DNA of 64,000 nt, taken from contig OX377202.1 in NCBI GenBank assembly GCA_947396885.1, forward strand, positions 22,444,001 to 22,508,000. Direction: 5' to 3'. The position numbers and the translations under genes are program-made. The DNA comes from Heligmosomoides polygyrus polygyrus (lineage: Eukaryota; Nematoda; Chromadorea; Rhabditida; Heligmosomidae). Shown piece by piece: positions 57,023 through 64,000 of this stretch. Each line of letters opens with the position of its first letter. The first letter of the stretch is position 1. The notes below the pieces were generated by a model. That model was not told where the DNA came from and ran no database searches. It worked only from the letters and a program-made list of their open reading frames with translations.

Positions 57023-57238
57023 TACAACCTCGATACCAGCCACTTGAGGCTTAAAGAAACTGATTTGAATTGTTTCTATCAAGACCATCAGCTTAACTGG
57101 TTCCATGCTGAGATCAGCGGGCAGCTCATCCTGGTGGTGTAAAGGCGTAGAGCATTCCCGTTCGGTCAGAGGGAGGTGCGGGTTCGAGTCCCGACTGGCG
57201 CTAGGAGTTTTGATCGCAACAAAACATCGCTGTGACAG
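57023..57238 (+). mobile_element. Second tRNA-like retroposon, monomer, 11-bp duplication
   Basis: It starts ACAACCTCGATACCAGCC, then a tRNA-like unit (57131-57203) with TGGTGTAAAGGCGTAGAGC and a perfect B box GGTTCGAGTCC, and ends GTTTTGATCGCAACAAAAC plus about 15 bases. Direct repeats tttcgtacact flank it (57012-57022, 57239-57249). Different from the common SINE. Confidence 0.75.
57131..57203 (+). pseudogene. tRNA-like unit, not a functional tRNA
   Basis: The T arm (GCGGG, TTCGAGT, CCCGC) and acceptor 3' strand are good, but the D arm does not pair and the anticodon region has no 7-base loop. Pol III promoter boxes could still work. Confidence 0.65.
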
Positions 57239-57447
57239 TTTCGTACACTATTTTGTTACTGGATTAATCTCTCATGTACTGACCTTTATACTCGCGTGAC
57301 GCTACAAAACTGGGACGAATTGGACTGCGAAGTGTTATCTACAGAAAGCGGTATCCATCAACTCTAACCATTTTTCCGCTTGGTCGTTTATCTGCATAGA
57401 ACTTTTGGTTTCGGTGTTTCTTTTTTTGTTGTTGATAAGCTGGCAAG

Positions 57448-57728
57448 GGCGCGTGTGGCGCAGTCGGAGGAGTGCACCCGACACCAGGTTCCTGGTTCGG
57501 ATTTCCCGCCCAGGCCAACCAAGCCTTCCATCCCTCCGGGATCTGTGATTTGGTACCAGACTTGTCTGGGAAGGATAGAGCGCTGACTTGTTCATCGGCT
57601 GGCCACCGCAAGTCATTGTATGGCCAAATACGCATTCATGTCGCCTCCACGACATCAAGTAGAAGTAGAATGCGCTGGCGCATCCCAGAAAGGATTGAGT
57701 AACGCCGTCCTCTATCCTTTTTATCCTT
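57448..57728 (+). mobile_element. tRNA-derived SINE with 12-bp target duplication
   Basis: The A-box region GTGGCGCAGTCGG and B box GGTTCGGATTTCC are intact and the tail is TATCCTTTTTATCCTT. The flanks share taagctggcaag (57436-57447 and 57729-57740). About 18 bases between the A and B boxes are missing compared with other copies, so this is probably a deletion subtype. Confidence 0.85.
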
Positions 57729-58594
57729 TAAGCTGGCAAGATTCTTCGTTACGGTCAACCTACGTCGTCTTCCCACTGTCGTTTTTTACCACTCGGTGAC
57801 GCATCCGACTGTTGACTTCATTGCGTCATGCCTCTTATCATTCTGCTCTCTCTTTATGCATTTGCGTCCGCTCTTTGATTGTAGACTTGTTAGGGCATTC
57901 GCTAGCAACGACTATTTCTCTCCATTCCACAGGGAGAAAAAGAACATCGAGCCTTCGTTCTAAACATCGAAGACCGTTTCTGGTGGGAGTATTTTAGTCC
58001 TCCAACGAAGGAGAATGGTTTCTCTTCCTTCGTTTTCTCCGAGTCCACTTCCCCGTTGATGGAATGCGGAAAGCGCTGCGGAGTTGGTTACAGAGACGGG
58101 AATTCGGAACGAGCCAATTCAGCTCGCTGCAGAATAGCTGTAGGCGCATGGAGTGCGGTCATTCCCCGCGTGAAGACTACTCATATTGTGCATACAATGA
58201 GTGGCGGTGTGCGGTCGTATCGAATTCGCGCGCACGGTCAGCGCACGTGTTTGTTTGGTTGCGGTGACCAACGCGTGTGCCAGCATTTTCAATCACGCCC
58301 TGCTGTGAATGTGCCGCGCGCCGGCGCCTCTTCTCGTCGCTGAATGGGTTCCTTATACTGGCCGGCTCTGTAATGAAATCTCGTTGTGCATCCGGCGGTG
58401 ACAATGGGCATCGATTAGTTGATGGCGTTCTAGGAGGAGATCCCGCAAAAAAGTGCCATTTTCGAAGACGGGGACTCCAAGAAATTGTCCGCCTGCCCAC
58501 CTCTAGGTTCAATAGGTTTTCTCGTACCACCTAAAGAATCCGCTCTCGGCAACTAGCCGGCGAGAATAGGCTGCTCCGTATCTATTTACTGTTC

Positions 58595-58795
58595 CCTTCC
58601 GTTATAACGTCTCCGGATAAGACGCGACTCTCGATATAACGTAGATTTTCTCTGGTCCTGTCCAGCTTGCCTTTACGCCAATGGAAATCAACTCTGCTTA
58701 AGACGCGACGGATACATCCCTACTCCCGTTATAGCGCGGTGTTGGGAGAAACTCTGCGTTCAAAATGACTCCCGTTATATCGCCACGCGGACTCA
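58595..58795. repeat. Low-copy repeat with GTTATAACG words
   Basis: CCCGTTATAGCGC, GATATAACG and related words recur here and at 59680-59770, consistent with decayed ends of one DNA transposon family. No boundaries can be set. Confidence 0.35.
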
Positions 58796-59299
58796 GTTCC
58801 AGTCCCACACAGAGAATGAAGAGGAGCAGGATGCTGACCGCGTCTGCGATCAGACCTGCCTTTGTAGTCGCGACCAGCACCTGTGCGACAATGAATTAGA
58901 TGCATGTAGGACGTTCATGATGCGTGCGCGGCCCACAAAAGTGTTCATAGTCAGCAAAATGTCGAGCATAGTAAAGGTAGTCGTTGAAGCTACCATAAAT
59001 TGGAGGGTTTCCTCTATCAGAAACGATAGGTGTGGATTGAAGTTCAGATTATTCAAAACAATATCCTGCACATTTGTCCTAAGCCTAGATCAGCTGCTGT
59101 AGAGGCTGTGTGCAGTCAAATGGTGGTTTGATGCGATCGGAACTCTCGCGCTGTGCAGGATTTGTACCTGCACCCTCTGTATTCTTGGCAGGATTACAGC
59201 AACAGCGCCCTTTGATCACATGCAACATTCCGATAACGTGGGAGTGCCACCGCAACGAGTATGTGGCGGATATGGTGCTCGATTTAACAGCGCTGATAG

Positions 59300-59385
59300 C
59301 TAATGGGCTAACATCCTGCCTGAAAGGTAGAGAGTGCGGGTCCAGGTCTCGCCTGGTGCGAGAGTTTTGATGGCGGAAAAAGATA
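59300..59385 (+). repeat. Decayed fragment of the second tRNA-like retroposon
   Basis: GTGCGGGTCCAGGTCTCGCCTGGTGC and GAGTTTTGATGGC align with the tRNA-like unit and trailer of the 57023 copy. The B box is mutated. Confidence 0.5.
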
Positions 59386-59549
59386 TTGTAAAATCAGTTT
59401 CCACAGTTTATTGTTGATCACTTTTAGCTTTCCTCCGGTACTCGTTATTCGTCGCCCATCTGTCATAATTAAGCACATAGCAGAGTAGAGAGTATTTCTA
59501 AGGACAGGGCTTCGTTGATAATCGAAGGATGTTCTTTGCCTTCACACTC

Positions 59550-59670
59550 CTTATTTATTTATTTATTTATTTATTTATTACTTATGGTCACGTATAGCAT
59601 TACAATAGCTATATTTAGCCATTGTATGCGATTCAAAGTTAATTCTGCGCGTAAAAGAGTCTAAAAAGGG
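59550..59670 (-). mobile_element. Possible LINE 3' end with (ATTT)n tail
   Basis: A run of TTTA repeats at about 59550-59580 precedes sequence rich in CACGTATAGC-type UTR-like words. Only the tail supports the call. Confidence 0.25.
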
Positions 59671-59891
59671 TCAGCTCCGGTTAGGACGCGACTCCCGTTA
59701 TAACGCGGATCTTCTCCGATCGCTCCACACGCGTTATATCGAGAGGGGACCTTTTTTGTTTATATATTGAACAAAATGCGCGTCCTAAACAATGAAAGAA
59801 ACCAATCTACTTCTTCAAGTCGCAATGGAACATTGAGCCAGAGTGGAAGATGAGTGCTACAGTCTGAGTGTTTTTCAGTTCTTTAATCTTA

Positions 59892-60051
59892 GGCCTCTGT
59901 TATACTCCCGCGGGAGCATCCGCGGAACGTCCGCGGACCAATGGTGCACGGCGGAGGCGGGCGTGGCGGGCCGCGACGAGTGGCCCGGCGCGGGGTCCCG
60001 ACGCGATTTCCGCCCATCCGCGGAAGCTCCCGCGGGAGTATAACAGGTGCC
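59892..60051. mobile_element. GC-rich 160-bp foldback MITE, TTA duplication
   Basis: Ends GGCCTCTGTTATACTCCCG and, inverted, GGCACCTGTTATACTCCCG. TTA lies on both sides (59889-59891, 60052-60054), as for the 27014 element. The arms are rich in CCGCGG words, so the GC content is far above the surroundings. Confidence 0.75.
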
Positions 60052-60279
60052 TTAAAGTTTGAGGAATTTTCCCTATGGAAATTGGGATCATAGCAACATT
60101 CACAGAGAAGTTTATTCAAATAATAAATACTTAGAATCGAAAAATTGAAAACACAATCAGGCGGTAGCATTCTTGCATTCTGGCTTACATAGTGTTTCAT
60201 TAGTGGCCTGAAGCCACACATTTTTTTCATTCATTGTTTTAAGCGCACATTTTGTACAATAAATAAATGAATACGGAGA

Positions 60280-60725
60280 TTACCAGCGTTGTTCAATTCC
60301 TTTCGGGATGCGTTATATACCCTACTTACACGGGACGTCGTGGAGGCAACTAAAATGCGAATTTGGACTTCATATTATACATTGGATCCGATCGAAAATT
60401 TTCGGATAATTGGATGATTCGGATAACGGTGATTTTGCAAACCTCGGATTTTTGGATGATTCGGATAACGACAATTTCGCGGACACCGGATTTTTGGATG
60501 ATTCGGATCGGGTTATCCGAATCGGATATCCGAAAATGATTCATTCGGATCCCATGTATAGTGATCAGCCGGCGGAGAAGTCAGTGTTTTACCCATCCCG
60601 GATAATTTTGGCATCAATTTACCGACCCCGGGGGATCAAAGGCTTAGCTATCCTGGACGGTTCCCGAAAGGTGAATCGATATCGGATGCTCCTACGTCCA
60701 GTGGTGTCTCCGATTGAGACGGGCT
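60280..60725 (-). mobile_element. SINE copy split by a foldback element
   Basis: SINE sequence at 60280-60375 and 60561-60725 is interrupted by a palindromic element (60376-60560). The two parts are in the correct order, so the foldback element inserted after the SINE. Confidence 0.6.
60376..60560. mobile_element. Foldback element inside a SINE
   Basis: TATACATTGGATCC and GGATCCCATGTATA are inverted ends. The interior repeats GGATGATTCGGATAACG. It belongs with the TTGGACCC/CGGATAATT family and interrupts the SINE at 60280-60725. Confidence 0.68.
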
Positions 60726-60729
60726 AAGA

Positions 60730-61590
60730 GTTTTCGAAGTGCATCTCAATAGGGTGCGAGGCTCATCCAGCATCGACTTCCTTGTTCTTTGTCCTTTGAG
60801 CTCTCGCCAACCAATTTCTACTCACTTTTTTGCGAAGCTCGTTAACTTTCAGCTGTTGCAAAAGATGGCGTTCTCGGTTTAGGAGACAGTAATTAGGGAT
60901 TTGCCGCGAACTACGGCCCACTCAGCTTCCAAACGCAGCGCTCCGTGAACTTCTGCAACTACTTTATTCTTCGAGTTGTCTAAAAAATGTATACGCCGTC
61001 TGATTGCGCGTAACATTCTCAGGACTTCAACTATACCAAAGTTCATTCTAGACTTCCTAATTCTCTCTAAAATCTCTAATTTGTTCTAAACATTAATCAA
61101 GGGTAAATGTCATTGTGAGTGACTTGACAGCATTGCGCCATGTACATTTTCGTCGAACGCATTTCGACAATTGCTTGCTCGCTAGCGGCAGTTCCATCTA
61201 CGTTGAATTTTTCAGTGTGCGATTGGACGGGGTTTTTGCGTTTGTCGGTTCAAGTTGTTAATGTGGCCTACATGTGAGAGGGGAATACGTCAATCGAGGA
61301 AACGATATACGACCACTCTTTTGGCTCATTCGATGTGATTGTGTGACCTGATTTGTCTACTGTCTTGTCGATTCCGTGTAGTGCTAATTATTGGCTTGTC
61401 ATTCGCTGCTAATGCGTGACTTTAGTGAGCAATTTCGATTACCTTTGGTCACTGAAAAACTTTCATTTCGAACAAGTATCCCGCAGAGGTAGGAGTGGCA
61501 CATCCCAAACACGGAACGATTTACATCATCCTTTTTCCTTATTCTTTATGACCCTACGTCTGGAGTTTGGCGTATTTCTAAGGCTGTTTA
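60730..61590. other. No recognisable gene
   Basis: No coding motif or repeat identified. Confidence 0.4.
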
Positions 61591-61640
61591 TAACGTTGGA
61601 ACTCGTTGTCATAACGATGTTTTGTTGCGATCAAAACTTC

Positions 61641-61717
61641 TAGCGCCAGGCGGGACTCGAACCCGCACCTCCCTCTAACCGGGCGGGAATGCTCTACGTC
61701 ATTACACCACCGGCGCC
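61641..61717 (-). pseudogene. tRNA-like unit, left arm
   Basis: Perfect B box (GGTTCGAGTCC) and T arm, with an acceptor-like GGCGCC pair. The D arm and anticodon loop are not canonical. Confidence 0.65.
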
Positions 61718-61796
61718 GTTTGATCGAACGCAACATCCACACCTCGTGGGACCGATCAGCACCCACCCGTATCCGGGATGTTGCGTTCGATCAAAC

Positions 61797-61873
61797 GGCG
61801 CCGGTGGTGTAATGACGTAGAGCATTCCCGCCCGGTTAGAGGGAGGTGCGGGTTCGAGTCCCGCCTGGCGCTA
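61797..61873 (+). pseudogene. tRNA-like unit, right arm
   Basis: Identical or nearly identical to the left-arm unit, on the opposite strand. Same defects of the D arm and anticodon loop. Confidence 0.65.
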
Positions 61874-62018
61874 GAAGTTTTGATCGCAACAAAACATCGT
61901 TATGACAGCTCACAACCTCGATACCAGCCACTTGAGGCTTAATGAAACTGATTTGAATCGTTGGAACTCGTTGCTCCACGTTTCTCCCGCGTAGTCTTCT
62001 TTACGGTGAAGGCTGAAA

Positions 62019-62085
62019 TGGTCCAGCGGTCACCCGCAGACGAGAACGAAATATCAGCGTTCAGTCACGGGTGAGCGGTGGACCA
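62019..62085. repeat. Hairpin with 17-bp arms
   Basis: The arms 62019-62035 and 62069-62085 are inverted copies with two mismatches. It may be part of a small foldback element. No boundaries seen. Confidence 0.5.
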
Positions 62086-62099
62086 ATTCGGTACGCCAT

Positions 62100-63430
62100 A
62101 AAGGGTTCGGCGACTGTGACCAGGGGCTACGGTTTCTATAGCCGGCCACTATAGCGGTGTAGTTTTCCGGGACCTGTGGAAGTCAAGCGGTGTCTTCCTA
62201 TTATTATCATCAGGAAATGCAATGTCATGGAGGTGCCGTATTTTTATGGTAGATAGCGTGATTTAGAAGATCATTTGATCGAAAATTCTTGCAACTCATT
62301 ACCTATCCTGAAAATATAAATCGCTTTGTGGATTGGATTTGCTTTGGAGTCGTACTTCAGCGCTGTCCTGCTCACTGTTTCCATATTTTCCCCTTACTGT
62401 CTTATTGTATTGTTTAGTGTCCCAAAAATGCTATCAGTGTTCGCGCGAAAACCATACTCTTAGATGTTGAGACCGCGCCGTAACCTTATCCAATATATCG
62501 TTATCTTCGTTTGATAGTCAATTACATAAAGTTTTGCTGTTAAAAGACGCATTTACACTTTATTCTTCCAAATGATCACAATGTGCAGCGATTTCATTTC
62601 TCCGAAATTGCCTTCAAAGCTTCGAGCCAGAAGTAGTGCACCGACAGCTAATGCTTGAGGGACGAGTCTGAAAAGTGGTCATCAACGTTATTTCTCGATC
62701 AAAGGGGAAGTTTCACAATTGAAGCAGCCTCAAAATTTGATGTTCGATAGAGGGTTATGGATTACGTCGTGATCTGCTAAAGGTTTATAGGTGTCCTATC
62801 AATAGTACCTTATCACCATGTTGTATCTTCGATGTCGGGACGCTGCTCAGGGTGAATACGCGAATTTTTAGCCGATTGTGGCTTAATCAATGACTGCCTA
62901 TTGGCAAAACGTTCTGGAAACCGTCTCAGACAGCAAGCGATTTTCCATCCTTCTCTATATCTGGGAAATGAGTTGGCTGGTTAATTTCTGAGTTTATTTT
63001 AGGCGGAAGGGTGCTAGTTATAACTCTCGACTTTACAAGCAGCTTTCGATATCCAAAGTTCTAGCTCAAAACGAGGTTTAGGAAGAATAAGGCGAAAAAG
63101 TGTTTCATGTACTGTAAATGGCAGTTGCACTACCAGTCAAGCAAAAATTTGATACATGGGAGAACGGCACGGCACGATCTTATCGAACTCTCGACAAAGT
63201 TCTTGCTTGATCACGCCTCTCCACAAATTTTCGCTCTAAAATGTGTTACATGTAGTCCTGTAATTATCCGAAGGGCTACAAGCCTTAAGACCGCTCAAGC
63301 AGTGATAACATTTGTGACGGGACTCTGTACAATGAAGCGCAGCGAACCATTAATTCTGATTCTGTGTGACCGGTATCCTCGACTTATCAAAATTGTTCAT
63401 AACAAGTCCGCGTTTCAACGTCTGTAAAAG
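62100..63430. other. No supported gene
   Basis: The longest frame (63107-63427) lacks motifs and splice context. Confidence 0.4.
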
Positions 63431-63434
63431 TGCT

Positions 63435-63561
63435 GGGGCCAGATTCATCAACCGCTTACCGGCACCGGGTCTCGCGTCTGTATCTCTCTGTATCACACAC
63501 TGCGTAGGCCGGTACGGTGAATCCGCGGTGAGATGATACCAGCGTTGATGAATCTGGCCCC
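63435..63561. mobile_element. Foldback MITE, GGATTCATCAAC family
   Basis: GGGGCCAGATTCATCAAC and GTTGATGAATCTGGCCCC are inverted ends. The centre differs from other copies. Confidence 0.78.
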
Positions 63562-64000
63562 TGGTTTCCGAGAACAATGCGCTCGGTAGGCCGCGTAAGG
63601 CCTTTATCGCTACAAGCCCATTGGTTTGTATTAGTCCGGTTTAAGAATGATAAAGCAGTGAGTTATTCGTATATTGGCTTGCATGCAAATCGTTGCATAA
63701 CACGAGGGAGGCAAAACAAGTGCGACCATTAATTACACATAGTAGAATGCATGGCGTATCCCAGTGTATTTGTTAAAAAAAATTGCGCACCTCTGTGATT
63801 ATCTTTTACCTTGATGGCCAAAGGTTATTGTAAGACTACTGATATCCTCATCAGACCTGTCTCTGCACTTGAATAGCACAGTTGGTAATAGTGTTCGATC
63901 GCACACTTCCCGTTCCTCGTGAAATCGACGAAAAACCTGTTAGTTCTAACGCAGTTAGTTGTACTGAAGTGAAATGGATACGTCTACGGCTACCAGTCAT

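Larger units (their letters stand above)
61609..61958. mobile_element. Inverted dimer of the second tRNA-like retroposon, 15-bp duplication
   Basis: Two 132-base arms (61607-61738, 61776-61907) are near-perfect inverted copies around a 37-base centre, each with a tRNA-like unit pointing outward. ACAACCTCGATACCAGCC and about 30 bases follow the right arm, as in the monomer. The whole unit lies between 15-base direct repeats cgttggaactcgttg (61594-61608, 61959-61973), so it appears to have inserted as one piece. Confidence 0.8.

Noticed and set aside
58056..58534. Cys-containing open frames on both strands
   Set aside because: Cys residues fall in different frames, no EB-like pattern or splice sites were found, and the GC-rich DNA favours chance open frames.
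61641..61873. Two functional tRNA genes
   Set aside because: The T arm and B box are perfect, but the D arm does not pair, the anticodon stem closes on an 11-base loop, and the units are part of a repeated, inserted palindrome.

Overview
The window looks like chromosomal DNA of a parasitic-nematode type genome, most likely clade V (strongylid or hookworm-like). The evidence is a U6 snRNA matching the nematode sequence as I remember it, short nematode-style splice acceptors, a secreted EB-module (Cys-rich) gene, RTE- and CR1-like LINE remnants, several mariner elements and many small palindromic transposons. No species can be named from the sequence alone. Gene density is very low and almost everything recognisable is mobile DNA.

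Region 1 (about 0.4-15.8 kb, minus strand) holds the one gene I can rebuild: eight exons with matching splice phases, giving a 298-residue secreted protein with a signal peptide and four Cys-rich EB-like repeats. Its introns carry a U6 snRNA gene on the opposite strand, an RTE and a CR1 LINE fragment, a dead mariner and many copies of a tRNA-derived SINE. One SINE ends 16 bases from a splice acceptor and probably supplies its pyrimidine tract.

Region 2 (about 16-30 kb) is a transposon graveyard: a hAT-like element with an 8-bp duplication, two mariner relatives, a LINE 3' end, a MULE-like element with a 9-bp duplication, and several palindromic elements. A GC-rich open stretch at 24.05-24.44 kb may be an exon.

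Region 3 (about 30-47.8 kb) has a minisatellite, more SINEs, foldback elements and two weak exon candidates (44.4 and 47.6 kb). Region 4 (47.8-64 kb) holds two near-identical but independently inserted defective mariners, a G-tract element, a palindromic pair of tRNA-like units flanked by a 15-bp duplication, GC-rich and AT-rich foldback elements and more SINEs.

Themes: a SINE family (about 21 copies) with A and B boxes and a TCCTTTA tail; a second, unrelated tRNA-like retroposon that also exists as an inverted dimer; and non-autonomous DNA elements that must have been moved by enzymes encoded elsewhere. All calls come from reading the sequence by eye, without searches or RNA data.
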